A stretch of 64,000 nt of DNA from Caenorhabditis elegans (Eukaryota; Nematoda; Chromadorea; Rhabditida; Rhabditidae): NCBI RefSeq assembly GCF_000002985.6, contig NC_003280.10, positions 7,374,501 through 7,438,500 on the forward strand, given 5' to 3'. The notes beneath the pieces are model-generated. The model ran no database searches, was not told the DNA's origin, and was given only the letters and a program-made list of their open reading frames with translations. The first letter of the stretch is position 1. Each line of letters begins with the position of its first letter. Shown piece after piece: positions 51,584 through 62,499 of this stretch. A program made the position numbers and the translations under genes.

Positions 51584-54500
51584 TTAAGAGTCGATTGTAA
51601 TAACTTCACGGCCACTTCCACCAATGAAAAGTACACGTGGCAAATCTTCAGTCAACACGTCCAAATATGTCTGAAAAATGAATACCAATTTTAAATGCAA
51701 ACTGAAAAAACTGACCATATAAGAATTGTTGAAAGCAAGACGGTTTCTTGGAGGAGATGGTAGATTCAATAAGATCAACTGAGAGTCTGGAGAATTTTCT
51801 CGAATAACACGATTTAGACGAACGGATGTATTCATTTTGTGAATGTTCAGTTTCATTGCACCTTCGAGATCTTCATTGGGAGTTCCCGAACGGTAGAAAT
51901 CATCAAATAGGCTTCTGGAAATTTTGCATATACTTAATGTTTAACAAAGAAATTGCTTTGACTTCTGGACATCCTGATCATAGGAAGTTTTTAATTTACG
52001 AGAATATTTTAAGATTGAAAATTTTCGTAAATCAAATAATATTATTAAAGACTTGAATTTCAAAAGCGAAACTTCATCCGAAACTTATAGAAATAATCAA
52101 ATAAATGAAAACTTGAGAATTTTTTCGAAAATTTTCACTCTAAGAATCTTTCAATTAATATGAAAGCTATGCACAGACCCATAAAATTTTTTTCTGTGTT
52201 TCGTTTTTGGAGCAGCATTAAATCAGTTTTTTGGAGCTCTAAAAACTCACTCGGTAAATGATGTTTCTGTCTCATCCAAGTTGATGGAAGTATGTGCACC
52301 TGGCTGTGGACTAAAACTTCTTGCTGAATCGCTATGACGCATCATCACTTGCCGAGGTTTTCCATTGTCTTCCATAAAACCATCATTCAAATATCCACTT
52401 TTACTTCTTCTCATTTCTTCTCTTTCTTTCTGTTTTCTTTCGACTTCTGCTGCTTTTTCAACTACTTCATCTGACACTTCCATATCAAGAAGATCAACAA
52501 TCTGAAATTAAAATAATACAGATATTTGAAATCTATTTGCTAGGAATAAATTAAATTCCAAAAATCAAAAAACTTACGAAAAGCTCGGCATCAATTCTCA
52601 GCATATAAATATATTTCTGAAGTCCTGCTTTCATATCTTCTGATTTCGTAGAATCTTGTTCACTGACTGCAAAAATTCGAAGTGTGCAACCTTTCCATAC
52701 TTTATGCTGACGAAGAAGATAAGCAATAAGCATAAGAATTCCTCCATCTTGTACAATCCACCAAATATCAATAAAACCAGTTAGACGTTCAGAGTATTCA
52801 GGGAAATCTGTGATTCCTTTGGTGACGATCAAACAGTTATCATTTGCAGCTCCATGAATAATTTCCTCTGAAAATTACGATTAAAACTTGGGATTAAAAA
52901 AAAACCAACCAGCAAAAAGAACAAGCTCATCGGGATTCTTCTCATTCGGCCAATTCAGTAGAATAGTGTTCGGTCTCAATCCTCCAATTCCAATTGACTG
53001 ATAAAGTCCAGATATAGTTCCATTAATTTGATGATTGTTATAGAACATGGTTTTGGCAAATCCACGAAGACGAACACTTGACATATCTTTTACAAGAGTG
53101 GTTTTAACGTCTCTTGCACGGTTTTTATCTTTCTGGGAATCAACTGAACCTTTCAAAAAAGCACAAGCAATAGCAAGTCCTCGTCCAGCCTGGAACATAA
53201 ACAATGAGTCTTCTATTAAAAACTCTAACTAATTAAATAATCGCTTAATAATTGAATCAACTCACTTTCAACTGTGCCCCCAAATTTAGCATTGACACAG
53301 CTCTTCTATCAATCATTTCCTTTGACCATTGACTTGTGAGAAGAATCAAAACCTGCGGTCTCCAATTCTTTGGATGTGGATCTTTGTCCTCGACTTTTAG
53401 CAGGCTGTATTGTGCAGTTGTCAGAGCCAAACCTCTCATTCCATCTCCCCATTCTTTCTTGGCTCTGAAATCAATATTTTGTGTATGGTAAATACCTTTA
53501 AACAAAATTAACATACCCTTTCCATTCCACATATTTATAGATGACTGCAGTTGCGGTACAAGCAATACATGCCAGTGGAACACTTGAAGCAAACATAATG
53601 AAGAAGCATAGAGCCGCTCCAAGAAGTGATAGAGTCCTGAAAAAATGAAAGATATTGGGAACAAAGACATACAACTTACCAGTGAAAATATTTAAATCTG
53701 GGTCGCCAATTTGGTGACTTCAAGACGGAATGAAGAACTGCTATCAAATTCACAAATGCATAACACATAAGGAAAAAGAAATCAAGAACTTCGGCAATCT
53801 TATCCACAGCTCCAAGAAGGATTCCACATTCTGCGATGATGACAGTGAGAACCAATCCAAGAAAAGGTTCATTGTTTTTTGTAACACGGGCGAATGGGGC
53901 GAGAATCGGGATTACGTCATCCTTGGCGATCGATTGTAATAGACGGGGCGCACCTGAAAGAAATCAAACTATATATACTTTTGAAAGCGTAAAAACGATA
54001 TCGTTGAGAGAAAACACAGTCACGGGTTAGATGCATTTAACTATCCCAATTTCGATTGCAACATCGTAAATGCGAAAAGTGTATGCTGATACCCATGCGG
54101 GTTACCACAAACTATGGAAACTACGTTTTCAATTTAAAAACTACTCTAGGCAAGAATATTTAAACCTGCTACAAAACTTTTGTTAAAATACTAACTGCAG
54201 AGGCATTGAAGAGCAGCACCAAAAGTAGACAAGAATGCTCCAACAGTTACAACAGCAGGATGTGGCCATGAGAGGGCAGCAACAACCATTGTATTTCCAA
54301 TTGATCGACCGAATTTGTCACGTAACACACTTCTTGTTATCGATCCACCAAATAAAATTGCAAGTATGTAGTAGATTGCTGAAGTTGTAAGTGTTGCAGC
54401 AATTGTTCCAACAGGGATACTTCTTTGTGGATCTCTCAAATCTCCGCTCATATTTGTTCCAGTGAAGATTCCAGTCACAGCTGGGAAATAAATAGCCATA

Positions 54501-56872
54501 AGCATGAAGAATGTTGAAGATTCATCTTGTACAACTTCAGCAGTTTCTTTTCCTCTCACACCAGGTACCACTTCTGATTTTTCCATGTACTCGGGCCACA
54601 TATTGTCGTTTAGAGTTTTCATATTGAAACCAGGGAATGCTAATTGGCATGTCATCTTTTTTGAAGTATAGTGAGTACAAAAAACATCATCTTCTGCTGA
54701 AGCTTCGTCATTATTCACATTTGCACAGAAAACACTTTCAAGACTGAAAATATAGAATGAGAATTACTGGAACATAATAATTGAAACCTTACTAAAGAGA
54801 TTTATCACATAGATTGCAGAAATCAACAGTTTCATTAAACCAACTAGTCTGATTTTTATGAATTGGGTGAGTGACAATTGAAGATTGCAACAAATGATTG
54901 TCAATGGCACATACTCTGAAATTATATTAATTTTTAATAAATTTTTATAAAGAAACATACTTCATTCCTTCCATTGTAATCTGTTTTTCAATTCCACCTC
55001 CGATACAAGCAGCAATTGCCAATATAACACACATCAGAGACACTGGAGCAAGTAGTTGCACAAATTTGACACCCATTGCCACAATGAGAGCTTGAATGAG
55101 AAGAAAAACGGTTCCGTAGAGACGAAGATTATTATAAAGACTTCCAAACATTTCAGTATCATGAAGTGCATCAGCTCCACCAATTGCCATTTCAGGCCAC
55201 AAATACATGAGAATAACTTCAACACCGCCAACAATGTACATCGATGCAGCCACTGTGTTTGCCAAGTAAAACAAAATACCAACAGCTGATCCAAATTCAG
55301 CTCCAAGATTTCTGCTAATAATGAAATATGCTCCTCCAGATTCAACGACTCCGTTTGTGGCAACTGCTGATAATGAGATTGAGGTCAAAAGAGTCTGAAA
55401 AATCGAAACTTCGGGAAAATTTATAATTTTTAAAGATCCTACCGATAAACAACAAATGGCGAGTAGGGCCATTGTCCAAGCAACGCCAGACATTCCAACG
55501 ACCCAAAAAAGACGGATAAACATGGTAACTCCGAGAATATGTTGAATTGTGGGTAAATAAACTCCAAGCATCACTCCCAAGTTGGCCTGAAAAGAGATTT
55601 TAATGTAAGAATTAAAAAAGTTTAAAGTTCTTCAATTTCATTTCCTCTTACCTTCACATGCTCAGAAGTTGCTCTTTCTTTCGGACCGGGCGTTGTATAA
55701 CCCGAAATAAAAGAAGCTTGTGTCCCAATCCCCTCATCCTCCTTGTATAATGCCAGGTGACCGAGACTTGTCGTGAATTTTCGATTTCCTTTATAATCCG
55801 CAGGGATACCATCCTCTCCGACAGTTTCCATTCGACCTAAACTTTTTAAAATTTCTCATTGTTTAAACACATCAATTTAAATATAAAAAAATCGTACCCC
55901 CGCCTTTTCCCATAGCTTGAAGGCCTTCTGTATTTATCTGCGTCACCGTACTGAAACGGCGCCTGAAAAGAAATTGCAATTAGTTACAAGGTGAATAATA
56001 AATAAATCTAAGGAATCTGATCTACTCACCAGTTGTCATGTAGGTGCAAAGTGAGAATCTAAAGTTAGAAATGAGAGGACTGAGAATATAATTTCTCTGC
56101 GTATCCAACTTTGTGACGTGGCAATTTAGAACTCATCGAATCGACTCGAAATTGATAATTGCCTTTGCAGCGTCAAGAGTCTCTCTCAACACAACGTAAT
56201 GTTCTACACTTCGGTAATTTATCAAAAATTCGAGTGACTATTGCCATCCAGCCTCTATTGGATATACTATACAACAATATGCACTATTTGTACGGGACCC
56301 TATACATCCATCAGTTTTTTTTAGTTTCAACAATAGTGTGAACAATCGAATTTCTCATAAAAATCATGTTGATGCTGATTGAAATATGAGATATGAAATA
56401 ATGAGAAATGACTATATTTTAAATCAAAAGTTGTTTCATTCGATTCTTTGAACTGTTATTGTATCAATATTCCGTAAGTTTTTGTTTATTAATTCTGATT
56501 TTAATTATTAATTTTTCAGCGTAAAATTTCAGGATAGTTACTCAACTGTAAACCTCTCAATTTGGAATAATTTCAAAAATAACTTTGACCAACAATTTTG
56601 CTTTAACTCGAAAAAATTTAGATTATTTTTCAACAAAAATAAATTCCAAAAAGCTCCCGAGTTTTTGAGTACACAAAACTTTATATATTAATTTTTCAAA
56701 AATAAGGTGCTTTGAAATCTGATTTTTTTTAAAATCCACTGTGTTCAGTCCTCTTCGAACTTTTTCAAGATGCGATAAAACCAGTTTTCATTTAATGACA
56801 AGCTGGTGAGTGCGTCAGTAGTCAATAATAATAACAAATCTTTGAAAAGACAACTAACCTTGCATTCGACAT
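51584..56872 (-). CDS. kcc-3: SLC12 cation-chloride cotransporter (KCC type)
   Basis: Minus-strand exons 56872-56859, 55962-55898, 55836-55652, 55586-55443, 55394-54961, 54915-54793, 54743-54196, 53953-53680, 53636-53517, 53464-53266, 53189-52910, 52867-52578, 52501-52251, 51914-51716 and 51670-51584 sum to 1,070 residues. Membrane core: GVMLGVYLPTIQHILGVTMF (TM1), SLSAVATNGVVESGGAYFII (TM2-3), a Cys-containing extracellular loop between TM5 and TM6 (as in KCCs), then GIFTGTNMSGDLRDPQRSIP (TM6). The long C-terminal SLC12 domain includes KNWRPQVLILLTSQW and ends VLFIGGSGREVITIDS. KCCs export K+ with Cl- across the plasma membrane; in C. elegans kcc-3 is known from amphid sheath glia. The symbol (rather than kcc-1 or kcc-2) is from memory. 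An alternative start lies at 59782. Confidence 0.92.
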
Positions 56873-59782
56873 GACTGTTCGCCGTAGATCCTGAAAAACT
56901 GACAATTTTTTTTCGAGACTAGGAAATTCTTCAGAAAAAACTCCAAACAATAGATTGAAACTTGAATAGACCTGTCAACTATTTCTATTCAATGTTTGAT
57001 TTTCAGGTTATTTTTATGCAAATTATGAGAACATTTCTTAACAATGAAATTGTAATAACGACGTTTGATTTTTAATCCTATCACTGAGTAAAGGTGGAAA
57101 AAGAATGATTTGGATCGGTTCTACACCAAACTCAAACACGAAAAGACTGTCAAACTATTTATTGTTTTGTTGTTTCAGGATCAATCTTTTTTACTCCTTT
57201 CTCTCGAACACAAAAACTGGATGTAATATACAGGAAAAAATGAACTGAACAGTATTAAAGAGAGTCTGAGTGTTTCAGCGAAGCACATACAAAAAACACG
57301 AAGATATATCCAGTTAGTGACCGTTTTTAGGTACATGAAAGTAAATGGACGCATGTTTTGCCAACGACTGTCGAGTTAAAGTTTTACGAGGGACATGCAA
57401 TGGGATTTACGAGTTTGTAAACTTTGTTGTTGAAGATTTTATTTCGATCATATATAGGCACACATACATACCTGTTACAGGAACAAGCTTTTGGAAAATT
57501 TTGCCACGAGGTAATTCATAAACTTATGTAAAACAAAAGTTGTGAAGCTGTGATTTGGGTTTTCTTTTTTTTTTGTGGCTGGGTTTTCAAAAAATCGGAA
57601 TTCAAATTTCCAATATAACTTTCTACTTTCCAAAGTGCTCTTCCGACAATAAAAAATATTCTTGCGATTATTGTCTATGTATCTTTACAATCAAACTTGT
57701 TGTAAAATATTCAATTATAGAAGCTAAGTTAGAATAACTCCCACTACCTGATTCAGGACCTGAAGACTAACCATTTTAAATTTACAAGCAAGCTCTTTGA
57801 TAAACAATTCAAGTTTCAAATGATGCTTCATGTTATACAGAACTTTAAATCTTGATCACAAGAAAACCAGTAATCCCCGAAAGAAATTTGTTAGGAAGTT
57901 CCTGTATTTCGGAATGTTTTTTATTGCAATCTGGCCAATAGAAGTTTTTTTTGATCATTTAATAAATAAGCTTACTGATCACACTACGCTCAGTTATTCA
58001 CGGTAGCTGACTTCAAAGCTTATTTTATTTTCGAAAAAAGTGTCTTGCTGTCATTTACGTGGGAGGAGCTTCTGAGCTCAAAACATTGATTCAAACTTTG
58101 CCAGTTCCAGTTAATTATCCTACTCGTGAGAATTTAAAGAAAACTGAGATTTCATTCCAGAAATTTCAAATTTTATTCAAGCCTCCCTATTGAAAATGAG
58201 TGATCGATCAAATTATTCTAATCGTTTTGTTTCATATGTTAATGCATATTTCCATTTTTTCTTAGTTGCGGGGTTAACTTTTCAATGTATTCTTCTTTAT
58301 CTAATTAGGACAAAGTCTCCAGCAAGTTTAGACCAACTTAAGTATTTTTTATACAATACCGCATTCGTCCAGATTCTCGTTATAATATGTGGGTATTTTA
58401 CTCAGCATAGGTAATCATTTTTAGGAGAAATTTAAACTGTTATTGATTTATATTTTAGATCTCTTCCAAACAGCACAACGTTTGCAGTTTTAGCAAATGG
58501 TCCATGCCGAGTTTTTGGAACAACTGTCTGCTTTGGTGGCTATCATGTGTTTCTCGTGAGTAGTTAGTTTTCATTACAAAGCTGAATAATTGTATTCAGG
58601 GGGTAACATTTTGTGTGGCTTTGTCAATATCAAATACCGTTATCTATAGATTTTTAATATTGAGAAGAAGAGATATTACGAAGAAACATTTGATCTACAT
58701 CATCATACTCTCGTACGTTCCCGGAATTATCACAACGGTTGGTATTCAGTGAAATTATATTCAAAAATATAATTTATTTATAATTAAGCGATATCATTTT
58801 TCGCAACATTCAAAAAAGATAAAAAACTGCCTTTCATCGTCAAAATAAATTTGTAAGAGATATAATACATTTTTTGAGAATGCAGTTTTTTTGTTTGAAA
58901 AGCAAACTGTGCGATATCCCAGTTATTATTTAAACATTTTATGGACAAATTCTCAAATTTCAGATAATTCCGTTCACTGATGACTGGAATTTCTCAGTAG
59001 CCGTTAATCAAACGTATCTCGAACATCCAACTTATGATCTCTCCTACTATTCCCCTTTTCCTGGCTTTGCCAATATCAACAGTCCACAATTCCTAGCAGC
59101 AACTGCAATTCTAGGAATTGGAGCATATGGAATTCCTTTGTGCTCTTTTATTCTGACTCGTAGCATACTGAATCTAATTCGAGCCCATAGCAACATGTCT
59201 ACACGCACCAAAACACAAGCAAAGACGTTAGTACATGTAAGTTAAAAAAAAATTTTGATAGTTTGTTTTGGAAACAGGAAGAACAGGTTTCAAAATATGT
59301 GACGAAATACCGATATCTACATGACAAATACGTGTGAATTTCAAATATTTTTTGCAGAAAATTTTTCAGCTTTCACTTCTCATGAGCCGAAGAAAAAGGT
59401 TATGAAAATAAAAAATAAAAAATTTCAGGGACTGGCGTGCCAAATTGTGATACCTTTGCTCTGTTACATCCCAATATTTTCGGTATACACATACTCACAA
59501 CTTAATCAAAAAGAAAATATTGCTTCGGAGCATCTATTGATGATATTAACATGCTTCCCTGCTCTCATTGATCCATTTATTTCATTATATTTTGTTGTTC
59601 CGTATAGAAATGCAATACTTCGGGTTGTAACTAATCGAAAAGAGGAAGAAAAAAGCACAATGGCAGTGGCTTCAACTGTTTCAATTCGTCAAGTCTCCGC
59701 TAACATTATGTCATAGTATTTCACTAGTAACTTTTAAAAAACAGTTAATATAATAAAGCCAACTCACCTGGAAACCTCCCAT
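56030..59782 (-). other. kcc-3: Alternative 5' exons of the cotransporter: first exon plus 29-nt microexon
   Basis: A minus-strand exon 59782-59768 reads ATG plus four codons (MGGFQ) before a strong GTGAGT donor. A 29-nt exon 56058-56030 lies between a CTTTAG acceptor and a GTGAGT donor. Together they are 44 nt and enter exon 55962-55898 in the same phase as the 14-nt first exon at 56872-56859, giving a protein about ten residues longer (1,080) with a different N-terminus. The 3.7-kb intron would contain the whole srd gene 58196-59716 on the opposite strand. Frame agreement across three junctions supports this; no transcript evidence is available. Confidence 0.6.
58196..59716 (+). CDS. Class D serpentine chemoreceptor (Srd family), nested in a cotransporter intron
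   Basis: Exons 58196-58410, 58459-58555, 58600-58737, 58964-59236 and 59429-59716 sum to 336 residues. The same landmarks occur as in the srd gene at 33992-36247: [10 protein letters not shown] after TM1, [35 protein letters not shown] in extracellular loop 2, [17 protein letters not shown], and [19 protein letters not shown] in TM7. Four introns are at matching sites; the fifth of the other copy is absent here, so the last exon is continuous. The frame is intact. ATG 58196 is used; no upstream in-frame ATG was seen. It lies between the two candidate first exons of the minus-strand cotransporter. Polyadenylation signal near 59752. Confidence 0.88.
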
Positions 59783-60021
59783 GGTTCCGGATCAAATCGA
59801 CCAAACGGTGCGAATAATGCGTCGATAAATGTACAACTTTTCAAGCGCCGATGCGTAGCACACCACCCAAAGACAGTTGGATTGGGGAAAGGCGCGATTC
59901 AAAACGATTATCCAGCCGACCGGCGGATTTCGGTAATTTGTGACATATAGATATAGTGTACAAGAGTTGAATGACACAGGCACTGTGACGAACACAACAA
60001 CTATTTTTTTTCTGTGAAGTT

Positions 60022-60246
60022 ATGAAACACAGACATGCACTTATTCTGCTAATAGGAACAACAATCATAGTACACTCAATTTTTATTATGAGATTTATGG
60101 AGATTAAAATTAGAACATATTGGGACCCATCATTTGGCCTCGAAATAATGGAGAGTATTTCAAAAGCGATATCGAGAGCATTACAGTGGATAAAAAACAT
60201 TATGATGCTGATACATTTTAAAATGTATCAAACCAATATTGTCTAA
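60022..60246 (+). CDS. Small uncharacterised membrane protein (weak)
   Basis: A single-exon frame of 74 codons. Residues 6-22 are hydrophobic (ALILLIGTTIIVHSIFI) and could be a signal anchor; the rest is basic and amphipathic. There is no family resemblance and no clear promoter or polyadenylation signal. It lies between the srd gene and the inverted-repeat locus, and an overlapping minus-strand frame (59841-60200) is equally long, so chance is a real alternative. Confidence 0.25.
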   Translation: MKHRHALILLIGTTIIVHSIFIMRFMEIKIRTYWDPSFGLEIMESISKAISRALQWIKNIMMLIHFKMYQTNIV

Positions 60247-60410
60247 CTTCTGACCTACTCTAATTATCCCAAATATCGAAAATTTCGTTTTTTTTTTCAA
60301 ACATCAAAATCGTCGTGAAAAAGTCATGAAAATTAGGGGCACGTAGTTTTAAATCAAATACGCTTTGAAAAATATTAAACAAATTACAAGCGTCGAAAGA
60401 GCCTTTTGTT

Positions 60411-60513
60411 TAGCGTAAAGCGTATAGCGTATACGCTAAATTTTCGGTATAGCGTATAGCGTATAGCGTATAGAGTATAGCGTATAGCGTATACGCTATA
60501 CGCTATACGCTAT
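60411..60513. repeat. Palindromic 7-bp array (AGCGTAT)n/(ATACGCT)n
   Basis: About ten copies of AGCGTAT in one orientation, interrupted near 60440, switch at 60488-60494 to copies of ATACGCT, its reverse complement. The array can fold on itself. It abuts the left arm of the 137-bp inverted repeat at 60514. Confidence 0.9.
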
Positions 60514-60650
60514 AGAAAAGTACGAGGAGGCTCTGGCAGTACGAAATCAAGAGTGTCTACGATTTCAGTACGCTCCGTTAATCCTCATATCTTTTAATTT
60601 AGTCAGCGTATTTTTAACAGATGAAGTAACATTTTATTTTGAGAAATTAT
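60514..60650 (+). repeat. Left arm of a 137-bp inverted repeat
   Basis: Reverse complement of 61299-61435 with five mismatches in 137 bp (about 96 percent identity). The right arm is the native copy: it contains the last codons and stop of the minus-strand srd pseudogene plus the AATAAA region of the hydrolase. The left arm is therefore a displaced, inverted copy. Confidence 0.93.
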
Positions 60651-61285
60651 CAAAATTATTGGCTCAAGAACATGGATATGTAGCTCTTGTTACTGATATT
60701 TATGGAAAAGGAATTAGGTGCACAGACATCTCATCGGCAGTGACACTGCTCCGTCCTATGACTAGCGATAGAAATGGAAAGTTGAAACCAAGATTAGAAG
60801 CTGCTTTAAATGCCTTGAAATCTGTTCCATGTGTAGATAAACAGAAGCTCGGTGCATTTGGATTCTGTATTGGAGGACTGTGTTCCCTGGATTGTGCTCG
60901 TTATAGATTTGATGGAATTCGAGCTGTTATAAGTTTTCATGGGACTCTGACCCCTATCGAAGGAATTCCTTTAGAACTGTTAGATGATAATTCTATTCAA
61001 GTTCACCATGGAGATGCTGACAAACACGTTTCAAAAGTCACCGTTGACGCATTCCACGAAGAAATGAGAGCAAGAAATTCCGACTTTGTTTTTATTTCTC
61101 ATGGGAAAGCAATGCATTCGTTCACTGATCCTGGTTGGTTTCCGTGAGCTCATTCAGGGAAATGTCAAAAGTTCAAATTTTCAGAGTCTGCTGGAATTGC
61201 CCCATCTGGAGTCGGTTACGATGCAAATGCTGAAAAAAGATCTTGGAAGGCTACACTAGAGTTTTTGAAAGAAGCTTTTGCATGA
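60651..61285 (+). pseudogene. Dienelactone hydrolase family, 5'-truncated
   Basis: Exons 60651-61133 and 61185-61285 encode the C-terminal three quarters of a dienelactone-hydrolase-like alpha/beta hydrolase: EHGYVALVTDIYGKG, the nucleophile elbow GFCIGGLC (Cys nucleophile), the acid in HHGDADKHV, and the catalytic His in SHGKAMHSFTDP. All three catalytic residues are present. What is missing is the N-terminal part of about 60 residues with the first strands and oxyanion loop. The sequence directly upstream is not native: it is the inverted copy of the gene's own 3' flank (60514-60650), in frame with the hydrolase but with no ATG seen before the repeat array. It is either a pseudogene or a chimeric gene with an unseen start. 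The intron uses a GTTGGT donor. Polyadenylation signal at about 61307. Confidence 0.75.
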
Positions 61286-61298
61286 ACTACACATTCCA

Positions 61299-61435
61299 AT
61301 AACTTCTCAAAATAAAATGCTACTTCATCTGTTAAAAATAGGCTGACAAAATTAGAAGATATGAGGATTAACGGAGCGTACTGAAATCGTAGACACTCTT
61401 GATTTCGTACTGCCAGAGCCTCCTCGTACTTTTCT
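61299..61435 (-). repeat. Right arm of the 137-bp inverted repeat (source copy)
   Basis: Covers the 3' flank of the hydrolase gene (AATAAA near 61307) and the last 28 codons of the minus-strand srd pseudogene with its stop at 61352. Because it is continuous with both genes, it is the source of the inverted copy at 60514-60650. Confidence 0.9.
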
Positions 61436-62499
61436 CGAAATAAATTTCAAAATGGATTGACGATATGGTAGTATACAGTAACAAGATATAAATGGATCAC
61501 ATAATGCAGGAAACCCGGAGCACAACATTTGAAAATGCTCTACCAGAACAATTTCTTTTCCAGTAAACTGGGAATACAAGTACAATGAAACAATTGGTGC
61601 ATATGACAAAAATGGGAGCACTGTTTGAATGGCTAATCCCTGAAAACGTTAATTTACACTTTGAATCAAGATCAGACAAATTAGGTCAAACGCACTTTAA
61701 CCATCATCCTTGAGACAGATTTTGTTTTCTCAGACATGCTTTTATGTTTCTTAATGAGTGATGAAATTGAGAATATGATAAAGAATGATCCCATAGGATG
61801 AGCTCCAATTGCGACTACAGAAGTCGCAGTGAGAAATGGAATTGATTGGATATTCGAAAAACCAGGGAAATGGTTCGTATATTGAAAAATCGTACGTCGG
61901 ATGTTCTCGGTAGGTGAAGGTACGTACTTTTTGAAAATCCCAAGTGTCCAGAAAAGGTACAATCTGAAAATAAAATTTAATAGAATATTTCAAAAAACAA
62001 GGTAATCCAACCGCAAGAAATATTACTGGAATGTAACATGCAGTTATCATCGTCAAAAAAAAGATTTTTGTTAAAGCCATGAAATCTAATTGGCAAATAT
62101 CGGAATAAAACTGTGTTAGCAAACGATAGAGCAACAGCCATTGATACAGCTAATGATATGTGATAACCGGCAAAGCAAGCGGTCGGTCCAAAATATTTAC
62201 ACGGACCACGAGGTAGAACGGTGTAAGTTGTGGAGTTTGGTAAACATCTGCAATTTTTTAGTCCAGTTTATTTTGCAGTTCAAAGAAACCTACCTTGATT
62301 GTGTGAAGAAAGTCATCAAAAGTACCGCAAACTGAACAATCCAAGTATTAATTAAAAAGTAACAAAAGCTATATAACCTCGGCGGACTTTTATTTTTAAT
62401 TAAATAAAGAAGAACAGATTGAGCAAAAACTCCAATTATGAAATATGAATAGTAATATACATCGAAATAAAGAACAAATCGATTAGAATCATCTGCCAT
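61352..62499 (-). pseudogene. Srd chemoreceptor pseudogene with two frameshifts
   Basis: On the minus strand an exon from 62499 to 62294 gives MADDSNRFVLYFDVYYYSYF, then FFTQSR at its end. The next block (from 62247) encodes PRGPCKYFGPTACFAGYH and runs through TM4 without the usual intron. The frame is then lost between about 62060 and 62095, near an 8-base homopolymer, where [17 protein letters not shown] continues in another frame. A second shift comes after [10 protein letters not shown] (extra C in CCC near 61875), before [13 protein letters not shown] in a third segment. The last exon (61642-61352) encodes GLAIQTVLPFLSYAPI, the TM7 motif ALCDPFISCYCILPYR, and ends at TAA 61352. Two independent shifts in otherwise well-matched sequence indicate a pseudogene or a strain-specific null allele. 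Confidence 0.8.

Noticed and set aside
59841..60200. 119-codon minus-strand frame
   Set aside because: Overlaps a small + strand frame; no family resemblance and only a chance-level signal.
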